From positions 62,001 to 126,000 of the forward strand of contig NZ_JAUQTB010000005.1 in the NCBI RefSeq assembly GCF_030580655.1: 64,000 bases of DNA. The letters run 5' to 3'. The stretch comes from Paenibacillus lacisoli. Its GTDB lineage: Bacteria > Bacillota > Bacilli > Paenibacillales > Paenibacillaceae. Position 1 is the first letter of the stretch, and every line of letters starts with the position of its first letter. Made by a program: the position numbers and the translations under genes. Under the pieces are notes generated by a model, which had not been told where the DNA came from, ran no database searches, and worked only from the letters and a program-made list of their open reading frames with translations. Below are positions 35,150 through 43,797 of the stretch, piece by piece.

Positions 35150-36010
35150 ATGTCCACTATTCTTCAGAATATCAGCCGTCAACTGGACCGGCTCTCCATT
35201 CAGGAGCAGAAGCTGGCCCGCACCATCCTGAATGCTCCCGCCGAGGTAACGCGTCTGGGAATCAGGGAGCTGGCTGAATCGTGCGGCATTAGTCCTGCTA
35301 CGGTCACACGTTTCAGCAAGTCGCTGCATTTCAAGGGCTATCCCGATTTCAAAATCAGCCTGGCTGCCGAGCTCGCACAGCCCGCAGGCACAGCCACCTA
35401 CCAGGATATCGTTGCCGGTAACTCGCTGTCAGATATTGCATCTGCCATTGAAGCCAATCACTTGGCCTCCATCACAGATACGACCCGCCTGCTCGACATG
35501 GAGAAGCTTCAGCGTGCCGTTCAAATACTGTGCGACAGCCGGCGGATTGATCTATATGGTATGGCGACTTCGTCCATTGTCGCTCAGGATTTCAGCCAGA
35601 AGCTGGTCCGGATCGGCAAATACAGTCTGGCACAGTCCGACCCCCATATGCAGATCACCTCCGCTTCCGCACTGGGGTCTGGTGATGTGGCCATGGCCAT
35701 CTCCTATTCCGGTGAAACCCCAGAGACCATTGAGGCACTGACATATGCCAAGCGAAATGGCGCTTTTACCCTGTCGCTGACTTCTTATGGCTCCAATCCG
35801 CTTGCAGGCCTGGCGGATATCGCCCTCTTCTCCTCTTCGCTGGAGGAAGGAATGCGGCGCGGGGATATGGCTTCCCGGATCGCCCAGCTTCATGTGATCG
35901 ACATTCTGTTCACCAGCATGGTCAGTGCCCGATTCGATGAATACACCCCCAAGTTAGAGCAGTCCTACCAGCATGTTCAGAGCATGAATAAACGCCAGAG
36001 AGGAAGATGA
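35150..36010 (+). CDS. MurR/RpiR family transcriptional regulator with SIS domain
   Basis: A 286-residue regulator. Residues 1-77 form the HTH_6 DNA-binding domain (ELAESCGISPATVTRFSKSLHFKGYPDFK). A sugar isomerase (SIS) domain follows at about 120-260 with RIDLYGMATSSIVAQDFSQKL and VAMAISYSGETPETIEAL, which binds phosphosugars. It should sense an amino-sugar phosphate such as GlcNAc-6-P or GlcN-6-P, given the next two genes. ATG 35150 is preceded by AGAGG at 8 bases. It ends 4 bases before nagB. Confidence 0.92.
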   Translation: MSTILQNISRQLDRLSIQEQKLARTILNAPAEVTRLGIRELAESCGISPATVTRFSKSLHFKGYPDFKISLAAELAQPAGTATYQDIVAGNSLSDIASAIEANHLASITDTTRLLDMEKLQRAVQILCDSRRIDLYGMATSSIVAQDFSQKLVRIGKYSLAQSDPHMQITSASALGSGDVAMAISYSGETPETIEALTYAKRNGAFTLSLTSYGSNPLAGLADIALFSSSLEEGMRRGDMASRIAQLHVIDILFTSMVSARFDEYTPKLEQSYQHVQSMNKRQRGR

Positions 36011-36014
36011 ACGT

Positions 36015-36743
36015 ATGAACGTATGGACTTTTGAGAAGGAAGAAGATCTGAATGCAGCCGGTGCCGGCCTGATTGTCAGTCTGCTGCAGGCACATCCTCG
36101 TGCCACATTAGGGCTTGCAACAGGCAGTTCACCCGTTGGTATTTACCGTCATCTGATCCAACTGCACCGGCAGGGAATGGTCAGCTTCTCGCGCGCCTCT
36201 TCCGTTAATCTGGACGAATATGTAGGGCTGGAAGAAGGCCATCCCGAGAGCTATCGGTCTTTTATGGATCAGCAGCTGTTCTCACATATCGATATTTCCC
36301 GGGAAAATACGTTCGTGCCCAAAGGCAGCGCTGTGGATCTGGAGGCTGAGTGTGAAGGGTACGAGCAGCTGCTGGAAGAGAAAGGCCCGGTGGATCTTCA
36401 GCTGCTGGGCATCGGACATAACGGGCATATCGGCTTCAATGAACCGGGAGATCATCTGACCGGAAGAACCCATGTCGTTGATCTGCAGGAGCAGACCCGG
36501 CAAGCCAACGCCCGTTTCTTCCCATCCATGGATAACGTGCCAAGACAGGCGATCACCATGGGGATCGGTACAATTCTTAAGGCCCGCCAGATCGTGCTGG
36601 TTGCCCGCGGCGAGGAAAAAGCAGAGATCGTTCACCGCGCCTTCCGCGGGCCCATCACGACTCAATGCCCCGCTTCGCTGCTGCAGTGCCATCCCAATAC
36701 CATTGTCCTGCTCGATCAGGCAGCGGGGAGGTTGTTTCAATGA
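36015..36743 (+). CDS. nagB: Glucosamine-6-phosphate deaminase
   Basis: A 242-residue enzyme converting glucosamine-6-phosphate to fructose-6-phosphate and ammonia, the last step of GlcNAc use before glycolysis. Signature segments are LGLATGSSPVGIYRHL, VNLDEYVGLEEGHPESYRSFM with the catalytic Asp, and QLLGIGHNGHIGFNEPGD with the active-site His and Glu. Length is that of the short Bacillus form. It sits between an RpiR regulator and nagA. Confidence 0.96.
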   Translation: MNVWTFEKEEDLNAAGAGLIVSLLQAHPRATLGLATGSSPVGIYRHLIQLHRQGMVSFSRASSVNLDEYVGLEEGHPESYRSFMDQQLFSHIDISRENTFVPKGSAVDLEAECEGYEQLLEEKGPVDLQLLGIGHNGHIGFNEPGDHLTGRTHVVDLQEQTRQANARFFPSMDNVPRQAITMGIGTILKARQIVLVARGEEKAEIVHRAFRGPITTQCPASLLQCHPNTIVLLDQAAGRLFQ

Positions 36744-37927
36744 GCCAAGAGCCATCTAATGACACGCAGCTGCTGCTGGGAAGAGTTCTTGCACCGTCAG
36801 GGTTCATTAACCAAGGTGCACTTCTGATCGAAGACGGTAAGCTCGTCTTTGTCGGCGCCGAAGATGAACTGCCAGGCGTGTATGCGGGCCTGCCTGCCTC
36901 CCAGGTGACGCTGACCGGGGGTACTTTGATACCCGGATTTATCGATATTCACGTACATGGCGGCAGCGGTTATGACTTTATGGATGCTGCCCCTCATGTT
37001 CTGGATGCCATTACTTCCTTCCACTGCTCCCAGGGTACAACCGCTATGCTGGCTACGACGGTAACTGCACCTAGGGATCGTCTGAGTGAGGTGCTTGACC
37101 ATGTCCACGCCTACATGCAGAAGGAAATGCCTTATGCCGCGCTTGAAGGCGTACATCTGGAAGGCCCCTTTATCAGTCCGTTATGGAGCGGAGCCCAGAA
37201 TCCGGCGCATATCGCGGCACCGACTACCAGTTGGCTCGAGTCATGGGAGCAGCAGTACCCCGGCCTGATCCGGCAGCTTACCCTGGCTCCAGAGCGGGAA
37301 GGCGCACTGGAAGTTATCGCCTGGCTTAAGCAGCATCAGATTATTGCGGCATTAGGACATACGAATGCAGCTTACGAGGAGGTTGAACGCGCGGTGGAAG
37401 CCGGTCTGCACCACGCCGTGCACACCTTTAACGCGATGACGCCGCTCCATCACCGTCAGCCTGGCGCCGTAGGCGCCGTACTGGGAGACAGCCGCATCAG
37501 TGCGGAGATCATCGCAGACGGTATCCATGTCCACCCGGCGGCTATTCAGATTCTGGCAAAAATCAAACAGGAAAACAACCTGGTTCTGATCACGGATGCC
37601 ATATCTGCCGCAGGACTGGAAGATGGGCCTTATACACTTGGGGATCTGCCGGTCCTTGTACATGACGGAGTTGCCCGCCTGGAGGATGGCAAAACCCTTG
37701 CCGGCAGTACGCTGACGATGATCCGCGGTTTTCGTTATCTCGTACAAACCGTAGGGTTAAGTATAGAGGAGGCTTCTCATGCAGCCAGCGGTACCCCTGC
37801 CCGGCTGCTGGGCATCGACCACCGGACCGGTTCATTGGAGGCCGGCAAGCAGGCAGATCTGCTGCTGCTGGATGAGCAGCTGGAGCTGCAGGGGGTCTGG
37901 GTGAAGGGGATACAAAAGTTGAAGTAG
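36740..37927 (+). CDS. nagA: N-acetylglucosamine-6-phosphate deacetylase
   Basis: A 395-residue amidohydrolase that removes acetate from GlcNAc-6-P to feed nagB. Metal-binding and catalytic segments are LIPGFIDIHVHGGSGYDFMD, LEGPFISP, AALGHTNAAYEEVE, HHAVHTFNAMTPLHHRQPGAVG and LVLITDAISAAGL with the catalytic Asp. ATG 36740 overlaps the nagB stop by four bases (ATGA) and has GGGAGG 8 bases upstream. The frame stays open upstream into nagB but that part is not the gene. Confidence 0.96.
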   Translation: MSQEPSNDTQLLLGRVLAPSGFINQGALLIEDGKLVFVGAEDELPGVYAGLPASQVTLTGGTLIPGFIDIHVHGGSGYDFMDAAPHVLDAITSFHCSQGTTAMLATTVTAPRDRLSEVLDHVHAYMQKEMPYAALEGVHLEGPFISPLWSGAQNPAHIAAPTTSWLESWEQQYPGLIRQLTLAPEREGALEVIAWLKQHQIIAALGHTNAAYEEVERAVEAGLHHAVHTFNAMTPLHHRQPGAVGAVLGDSRISAEIIADGIHVHPAAIQILAKIKQENNLVLITDAISAAGLEDGPYTLGDLPVLVHDGVARLEDGKTLAGSTLTMIRGFRYLVQTVGLSIEEASHAASGTPARLLGIDHRTGSLEAGKQADLLLLDEQLELQGVWVKGIQKLK

Positions 37928-38036
37928 TAAACTGAGGAACCGGGCTTATCTTCCTTTACGTTCGGTTAGCGAAAATCTTGGTTATGAGGTTTAGTGGAAT
38001 ACCGATACCTCCTCAATCCTTATTTCATCGCCTGCC

Positions 38037-38612
38037 ATGCAAAAGGCAAGGCCGGCTGAACCTAACAAAAGCACCTCCTCCGAGGTCCCTTTAACGGAAA
38101 AAGCATCGCTGAATCAGGATCGCAGGAGTCAGTTTCTTTATTTTCCGGATAGTTCTGCGTCAATAAGGATAGAACATTACGCTGTTCTCGCCAATAAACT
38201 GTACAGCATTGTAAACATATATAATGAGGGCAATGAACCCGTTGATTTTATGTTTAAATCCGGTTCCCAGCAAATTATTTATCAAAGGCTGCTGGCCAAG
38301 AATGAATGGAGTGAATTAAGCAGAATGCCTGCTTGTGTTCGTTCTGACGGGATGACCACGGCTCCTGAACAAATTACGCAGTCTCGCATTGCGAAAAGAA
38401 CCAACCTGCAATCTTCGGATGGTTCCTATTCCTGCCGTCTTCCTACTGGAAAATCGGATTCGTACGTTATTGAGGGACCTGTTGAGGGATTGAATGAGTT
38501 TATGGTAAGCGGGACTGTGACATCTGCAGATTCAACCGTCGGGCTGACTCACACGGCTTCCCCTTATATCATCCAATATGATACGACGAGAGAGCTGGGA
38601 ATAAAAAAATAA
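38037..38612 (+). CDS. Hypothetical protein, possibly a decayed or mis-started gene
   Basis: A 191-residue frame with no recognised domain. It contains beta-rich segments (SIRIEHYAVLANKLYSIVNI, VDFMFKSGSQQIIYQRLL) and is more AT-rich than its neighbours. There is no Shine-Dalgarno before ATG 38037, and upstream a stop in frame at 37992 leaves no better start, so either the true start is internal or the N-terminus has been lost. It lies just after nagA on the same strand. I cannot assign a function. Confidence 0.45.
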   Translation: MQKARPAEPNKSTSSEVPLTEKASLNQDRRSQFLYFPDSSASIRIEHYAVLANKLYSIVNIYNEGNEPVDFMFKSGSQQIIYQRLLAKNEWSELSRMPACVRSDGMTTAPEQITQSRIAKRTNLQSSDGSYSCRLPTGKSDSYVIEGPVEGLNEFMVSGTVTSADSTVGLTHTASPYIIQYDTTRELGIKK

Positions 38613-38657
38613 TCATTTATGTACACCGGAACCTTTTAGTCTTTCCGGTGAATGAAA

Positions 38658-38699
38658 CAAGCAGAGAGCCTGGTGTATGCCACGAATGCTCTCTGCTTG
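38658..38699 (-). terminator. Terminator of the YhcN-type lipoprotein gene
   Basis: CAAGCAGAGAGC pairs with GCTCTCTGCTTG in a 12-bp stem; on the minus strand it is followed by TTTC. A second hairpin (CACCGGAA / TTCCGGTG) at 38623-38650 may serve the plus-strand gene. Confidence 0.7.
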
Positions 38700-38708
38700 T
38701 TGGTTGAT

Positions 38709-39821
38709 TTAACGCTGCATACCAGATGGAGCAGTCATACTGCCGTTACGGCCGGTATTATTTGTGGTTCCGTTCATCGGACCATAACCGGCCGGATTTG
38801 CTGGACGGCCTGTCAGCGATTGACGGCTGCCTGGGAAAATCCGGTCCATAAAGTTAGTAAAATCACTGCCGGCTTCGTTAATCATGCTGCCGTTACCGTT
38901 ACTGTACGTAGAGAGACGGTTCACAAACTCCGGATGAGTTGAAATATACACGCGTTCTACAGAAGGTGCATACTGCTTCACTTTATTGGAGATTTTATGC
39001 TTAAGTGCGCTAGGAAGAGTGTCATTCGGGCTGCCAACCACGTTACTGGATGGAGCCGTACGGTTTGACGGAGCCATATTGTGCGTCGGAGCCGTTGTAC
39101 GGCCGGTCAGGTTTTCCGCTCCACGCTCCAGTGTGTTGCCGGTTCCTCTGACAACGTCACCAGCACCTCTTGCAATATCGCCAACGCCTCGTCCAACATC
39201 GCGGGTCGCATTGGTCAAGCCGCGAACCATGCCATACGAACCTGTACCCAGCGTACCGTAGAGACCGCGGTCACGGTCACTTGGTCCGTTATCCGTTACA
39301 CGGCTAGGCAGATCACGTGTGCCGTTACCTGTAATCCCAGGCGCAGTTCCACTCGTGGTGTAAGGTGCACGCGTACCTGTCATTCCATGAACGCGAGTTC
39401 CGCCCATATCACGAGTGCGTTCGTTAGCACCAAAGCTTTTAGCTCCATAGGTATTGGCTTTGGACTTGCTGCCCGGTGTCGTTACAGCCACATAAGCATT
39501 ACGGCCATCAATGACAACATGAGCGGTATCCACATCCGTCATTTCCGAAATCCGTTGGGACAGTCGACGGTCCACGCGCATATTGTGGGTCATCCCGGCA
39601 CCTTCACCGCGCAGATTCGTGCCATCGGTACCGTTGGACAAAACGCCATAGCGGTTAAGTCCGCCTTCCATACCGCCGTTTACGCCGTCACGTACACTAT
39701 TGGTACGTACATTACGGTTGCCGTTATCCCGGTCGCCACAGCCCGCCAAACCAAGCATGCTGACCATCATGGCTGCGGAGAGAGACAGGCTGAGCACTTT
39801 CGATCCTTTAATTCCTGGCAT
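38709..39821 (-). CDS. YhcN/YlaJ family sporulation lipoprotein with a long low-complexity middle
   Basis: A 370-residue lipoprotein with lipobox LGLAGC. The N-terminal half of the YhcN/YlaJ domain (MRVDRRLSQRISEMTDVDTAHVVIDGRNAYVAV) is at about 80-115, and the C-terminal half (LPSALKHKISNKVKQYAPSVERVYISTHPEFVNRL) at about 275-315. Between them lie some 150 residues rich in Thr, Gly, Arg and Asn, including a helical stretch VGRGVGDIARGAGDVVRGTG. YhcN-type proteins are spore-associated membrane lipoproteins. GGAGG lies 8 bases before ATG 39821. Confidence 0.87.
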   Translation of the reverse strand: MPGIKGSKVLSLSLSAAMMVSMLGLAGCGDRDNGNRNVRTNSVRDGVNGGMEGGLNRYGVLSNGTDGTNLRGEGAGMTHNMRVDRRLSQRISEMTDVDTAHVVIDGRNAYVAVTTPGSKSKANTYGAKSFGANERTRDMGGTRVHGMTGTRAPYTTSGTAPGITGNGTRDLPSRVTDNGPSDRDRGLYGTLGTGSYGMVRGLTNATRDVGRGVGDIARGAGDVVRGTGNTLERGAENLTGRTTAPTHNMAPSNRTAPSSNVVGSPNDTLPSALKHKISNKVKQYAPSVERVYISTHPEFVNRLSTYSNGNGSMINEAGSDFTNFMDRIFPGSRQSLTGRPANPAGYGPMNGTTNNTGRNGSMTAPSGMQR

Positions 39822-39963
39822 CGAATCATCCTCCAATTTGTATTTGAATGAGTTCAGGTGACAGGAATAGAGTGCGCTCAGGCCGGGGCCGCTATTCAGA
39901 AAGGATATGGGGTGCTTGGAGGATTTCACCTTATTGCAGGGCATCTCTATGGATCAGACAGAT

Positions 39964-39995
39964 GATAAAAAGAGGACAGCTGCACAGCCGTCCTC
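39964..39995 (-). terminator. Terminator of the tandem-GNAT gene
   Basis: GAGGAC / GTCCTC with further GCTG/AGC pairing inside, followed on the minus strand by TTTTTATC, 29 bases past the stop. Confidence 0.75.
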
Positions 39996-40023
39996 CATAA
40001 AGAGTGAAACCCTTCAACTTGAA

Positions 40024-41052
40024 TTAAACCCGTCTGCGCATATGCACAAACGGGATATCACCTGCAGGACCGCGGCTCATAAACTCCTCCACATAACGGA
40101 ATCCGCTGCGCTCATAGGTTTGAATCGCACGCTCATTGAAGGCTGCAACCGCAAGCTGCAGGCCCTTTCTGGGTCCGCCGCTCATAGCATAAACGACGGC
40201 TTCCTCCACGTAGCCTGTCCCCCACCCCATTCCTGTGAGATCCGGCCGCAGGCCAAGCCCGAGGTCCAGCCAATCATCATGATACAGGCCTCTGCTGTAC
40301 CCGCCGGGTACACGTGCAGCAGACCCGGTGCAAATATAACCTATCAGCTCCCCCGACCGGTCAAGGGCAGCACGGTAATCGCCGGTCAGCATTTCAGCCA
40401 GCTCCTCCGCTCCGCTCCCTATCGTATACATCGAATATGGGGGCGGATATATCCAGGTCCCGATGGCTTCTGCATAACTGCGTGTCATCGGAACCAGATC
40501 ATATAACCTGCCTTGTACGGGTTGGGCCAGCTCGATCGTCATATGAATATCGAGCGGCTCAAGTTCATACAGATCCGGATCCCTATACTCCGCGAGACGG
40601 CTCCCGCTGCTCTGATAGAAATGTACTGCTGATTGGGTTTCCGTAGAAGAAATGTACAAATAACGCGCCCCTCGGGATACCGCCTCTCTTTTGAGACAGC
40701 CCATCAGTCTGCGGCCAATAGCTCTGCGGCGGTAATTTCGGGACACGTACATCAGATCCACCTGCAAATGATCGTGGTCCTTCCCGCGCCAATCTGCAGC
40801 CAGCAGACCAAAGCCTGCAAGGACAACACCATCAAAGGCCCCGTAAGCGTGTCCCCCATGCTCCAGCACCTCACGAAAACGGCTGATCATTTGATTCTGT
40901 TCCGCTTCGCTCCAGCCTGGCGTCTCATGACCTGCCTGCTCCTGAATTAGCTGATCGCCCCGCATTAAATACACAGACTCGATTTCCTCCGAACGGTCAA
41001 TCTGCCGGATCAGCTCGGCTTCATCTTTTTTCATTTCCCGGATATGTATCAT
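40024..41052 (-). CDS. Protein with two tandem GNAT acetyltransferase domains
   Basis: A 342-residue fusion. The N-terminal GNAT (about 1-165) has VDLMYVSRNYRRRAIGRRLMGCLKREA as its acetyl-CoA site, and HFYQSSGSRLAEY near its end. The C-terminal half (about 185-342) is a RimJ/RimL-like GNAT with LGLGLRPDLTGMGWGTGYVEEAV and VAAFNERAIQTYERSGF. Both acetyl-CoA loops look intact, so both halves may be active. Several GNAT proteins in this window suggest peptide or aminoglycoside-like substrates, but none can be named. Confidence 0.88.
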   Translation of the reverse strand: MIHIREMKKDEAELIRQIDRSEEIESVYLMRGDQLIQEQAGHETPGWSEAEQNQMISRFREVLEHGGHAYGAFDGVVLAGFGLLAADWRGKDHDHLQVDLMYVSRNYRRRAIGRRLMGCLKREAVSRGARYLYISSTETQSAVHFYQSSGSRLAEYRDPDLYELEPLDIHMTIELAQPVQGRLYDLVPMTRSYAEAIGTWIYPPPYSMYTIGSGAEELAEMLTGDYRAALDRSGELIGYICTGSAARVPGGYSRGLYHDDWLDLGLGLRPDLTGMGWGTGYVEEAVVYAMSGGPRKGLQLAVAAFNERAIQTYERSGFRYVEEFMSRGPAGDIPFVHMRRRV

Positions 41053-41168
41053 ACATCTCCAACCTTTCCCGTTATTCCGGATAAATATATGTATGTATAG
41101 CCCTTCAGCAGCCCTTGCGCTGATCTATCAAGTATACCTGCCAGACCCGGATTCGACTACAAAAGGCA

Positions 41169-41197
41169 GAGCGGATGCCTTTTAAGGGCATCCGCTC
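41169..41197 (-). terminator. Terminator of the RCC1 protein gene
   Basis: GAGCGGATGCC pairs with GGCATCCGCTC around a short T-rich loop; the minus strand continues TGCCTTTTG. It lies 42 bases past the stop. Confidence 0.75.
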
Positions 41198-41238
41198 ACT
41201 TCATCGTTCCTGATAGCCTGCTCGGACAAGGCCGTCCT

Positions 41239-42393
41239 TCAAGGGTATTGAATCGGCGGGAGGGTCCGGATCACTTCCGGTTTATAATTGTACTGATAGG
41301 TACCGTCGCCCAGCTGCCCGAATTCATTTTTACCCCAGCCCCAGACTTTGTGGTCCTGTGCAAGGCCGAAGGCATGGTTCGTTTCGACGCTGATCGCCAT
41401 GAAGCCGGAGCCAATCTGGCGAGGCAGCATGATCTCGGCTGCCGCCTGTGCGCCCAGTCCCAGCTGACCGGAACCGTTATTGCCCCAAGACCAGAGTGTG
41501 CCGTCACTCTTCAGCGCATGAGAGCCGTAACCGCCGGCCCCGATGGCCTTAACCTGGGTTAGGCCCCTAACCTGCACCACTGTTCTGCGTTTGACCGTCG
41601 TGCCGTCGCCCAGCTCTCCGGCGCTGTTGTCTCCCCATGCCATGACGATGCCGTCGGAACGCAGGGCCAGGGTGTGCCCGATCCCGGAAGAGACTGCTTT
41701 AATCTGTGACAGTCCATTCACCTTCTTCGGAACGAGCGATTTCATCGTCGTTCCGTCACCCAGCTGGCCGAATATATTGCTGCCCCACGCCCATACCGTT
41801 CCATCATTTTTGACAGCAGTCCCATGATAATTGCCACAGGAGATCAGCTTGACCCCTGAGAGTCCGCTCACTTTTACGGGCGACAGCTGCATCAGACCTG
41901 TCCCGTCCCCCAGTTCACCCGAGCTGTTGCCGCCCCACGCCCATACAGTCCCATCCCTGCGGAGCGCTAGACTCTGACTCGTACCGGAGCTGATCGCGAT
42001 AACCTGTGTTATTCCCTTGACTTGTACCGGTGTCAGTCTTTTCGTCCGAGTACCATCACCCAGCTGGCCGGAGCTGTTGTCACCCCAGCCCCAGACGGTA
42101 CCATCACTTCGTAGAGCCAGTGAGAAATTCGTTCCCGAACTGACAGCTATGATACTGCTGAGGCTCCGGACCTGTGTCGGATAGATACGATTAGACGTGC
42201 TTCCATCTCCCAGTTGACCAAAGTTGTTGGTTCCCATTGCCCATACGGTGCCATTGCTATAGAGCATCAGTGTATGCGTGCCGCCTGCTCCCTGATCGGC
42301 AAACACCCGTGCCGGTCCAGCTTCCGCTTCCTCACCGGTGAACATCAGAAGCAGAAATATCAGTACCAGTCCGGATTGCAGTGAACGCTTCAT
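41239..42393 (-). CDS. Secreted seven-repeat RCC1 beta-propeller protein
   Basis: A 384-residue exported protein. A signal peptide (MKRSLQSGLVLIFLLLMF, then EEAEAG) is followed by seven RCC1 repeats of about 50 residues, each opening like TVWAWGDNSSGQLGDGT and closing with a SLALRSDG-type strand. Seven repeats are exactly one closed propeller. ATG 42393 is chosen because GGGAGG lies 9 bases upstream; an in-frame frame extends further but lacks such a site. RCC1 propellers are protein-interaction scaffolds; the partner is unknown. Confidence 0.88.
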   Translation of the reverse strand: MKRSLQSGLVLIFLLLMFTGEEAEAGPARVFADQGAGGTHTLMLYSNGTVWAMGTNNFGQLGDGSTSNRIYPTQVRSLSSIIAVSSGTNFSLALRSDGTVWGWGDNSSGQLGDGTRTKRLTPVQVKGITQVIAISSGTSQSLALRRDGTVWAWGGNSSGELGDGTGLMQLSPVKVSGLSGVKLISCGNYHGTAVKNDGTVWAWGSNIFGQLGDGTTMKSLVPKKVNGLSQIKAVSSGIGHTLALRSDGIVMAWGDNSAGELGDGTTVKRRTVVQVRGLTQVKAIGAGGYGSHALKSDGTLWSWGNNGSGQLGLGAQAAAEIMLPRQIGSGFMAISVETNHAFGLAQDHKVWGWGKNEFGQLGDGTYQYNYKPEVIRTLPPIQYP

Positions 42394-42580
42394 GATCGAA
42401 TCCCTCCCTTTCATAACCGGATCGCTCCAGAGTTCCGCAGCATTTTTCAACATTCCGGATTGTACATGCTGCTGTATCTCATTCTATGTATGCGCTCCCC
42501 GATTCGAAATAGTCAGATATAATCAATTCCTGTTTCAGGTTATTAGAGCCTGTCTGGATACGCTTAACAACGAATATAGG

Positions 42581-42620
42581 AAAAAAGCACCCCTAACCGG
42601 CACAACGGTTCAGAGATGCT
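42581..42620 (-). terminator. Terminator of the YitT gene
   Basis: AACCG / CGGTT inner stem and TGC / GCA outer pairing, followed on the minus strand by TTTTTT, 13 bases past the stop. Confidence 0.7.
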
Positions 42621-42632
42621 TGGCTTATGCTT

Positions 42633-43475
42633 CTATTTTGATATATCAATAAATCCTTTGCCGAACACATCATTCACATCGTGGATCGTAACAAAGGCGT
42701 CTTTGTCCGTTGCTTTGACAATTTTCTTCAGCATCGACACTTCCTGCTTGTTGATGACAATGTACAGTACTTCTGCAGGCGTCTTCGTGTAATATCCGTG
42801 GCCGGACAGTACGGTAACACCGCGATCCATCACCACATTCACCTTCTCGGCGATGGTATCCTGATGTTTGGAGATAATCGTAACTGCCTTTTTCGGATTG
42901 ATGCCTTCGATAATAAAATCCATTGTTTTGGTACCCACAAAGAGCATAATAATTGTGAACATCAGCTTCTCCGCCCCAATAATGAAGATGGAGGCACCAG
43001 CCACCACCAGGTCGAAGAACAGCAGCGCATAGCTGATATTCCAATCCAGATACTTATTCGCAATCCGTGCCAGAATGACGGTTCCGGCCGTCGTTCCGCC
43101 GACCCTCACAATCATGCCGATGCCGCCCCCGATCACAAGTCCGCCAAAAATAGCGTTTACCATCATTTCATCTGACCCGAGCGACCAGCCCGATGTGAGA
43201 TGAAGGAAAAAGGAATTCGCAGCGACTGCCACAATTGTGTAAGCCACTGAATTTTTGTCCAGAAATTTATATCCGATCAAGAGCAGGAATGCGTTAATAA
43301 TCAGATTCGTCCAGCCTGGAGACCATTCGAACAGATAATATAAAATGATCGTCAGTCCGGTTACGCCGCCCTCTCCAAAGTCATGAGGAATAACGAATAG
43401 ATTAACGCCGATCGCAAACAAAAATGCACCTGCAATAATAAAGAAAATATCCATGGTTCTTTTTTTCATTTTCAT
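42633..43475 (-). CDS. YitT family membrane protein (DUF161 plus DUF2179)
   Basis: A 280-residue membrane protein. Five or six helices (DIFFIIAGAFLFAIGVNLFVIP, LIINAFLLLIG, and others) make up the YitT membrane part with its GGTTAGTVILARI segment. A soluble C-terminal DUF2179 domain follows from about residue 200 (AVTIISKHQDTIAEKVN, TVLSGHGYYTKTPAEVLYIVI). Function in Bacillales is unknown. ATG 43475 is preceded by GAGGTGG; longer starts would have a Trp-rich leader without family likeness. Confidence 0.92.
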   Translation of the reverse strand: MKMKKRTMDIFFIIAGAFLFAIGVNLFVIPHDFGEGGVTGLTIILYYLFEWSPGWTNLIINAFLLLIGYKFLDKNSVAYTIVAVAANSFFLHLTSGWSLGSDEMMVNAIFGGLVIGGGIGMIVRVGGTTAGTVILARIANKYLDWNISYALLFFDLVVAGASIFIIGAEKLMFTIIMLFVGTKTMDFIIEGINPKKAVTIISKHQDTIAEKVNVVMDRGVTVLSGHGYYTKTPAEVLYIVINKQEVSMLKKIVKATDKDAFVTIHDVNDVFGKGFIDISK

Positions 43476-43797
43476 CCCCAGCCACCTCAAATAAGCATTC
43501 ACCCAGGCCTTCAGGCATGCTGATCCTGTATCTGTCATTCTTTGCAGCCAGCTTTCAGAGCTGTTGAAATTCCGTTAACCTTTGGGCCTTTCTCATCTAA
43601 TCACGGAATCGCAAAGTTCTCAAGCGAGTCCGCTAATATGCTAGCAGTTTAACAGAGTGCAGTATTGAAAATAACAGCAGAATAGCAATGTCAGATTAAT
43701 GACAGATACTGCGGACTATGTTACAGTACGAAAGGCACGCGAAGGTCAACATCTTCCATGCAAATGCACTACGATTCTATGATGGAGGAACCACTAC
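43476..43797. other. 322-bp divergent intergenic region (YitT / MFS)
   Basis: No gene is apparent. The inverted repeat TGTCA-gattaa-TGACA (43689-43704) lies close upstream of a weak ATGACA-N17-TACAGT promoter-like pair reading toward the MFS gene, so the repeat could be an operator. Evidence is thin. Confidence 0.35.

Noticed and set aside
34889..35329. A 147-residue N-terminal extension of the DUF2252 protein
   Set aside because: It has no Shine-Dalgarno, runs through the divergent promoter region and into the RpiR gene, and does not resemble the family.
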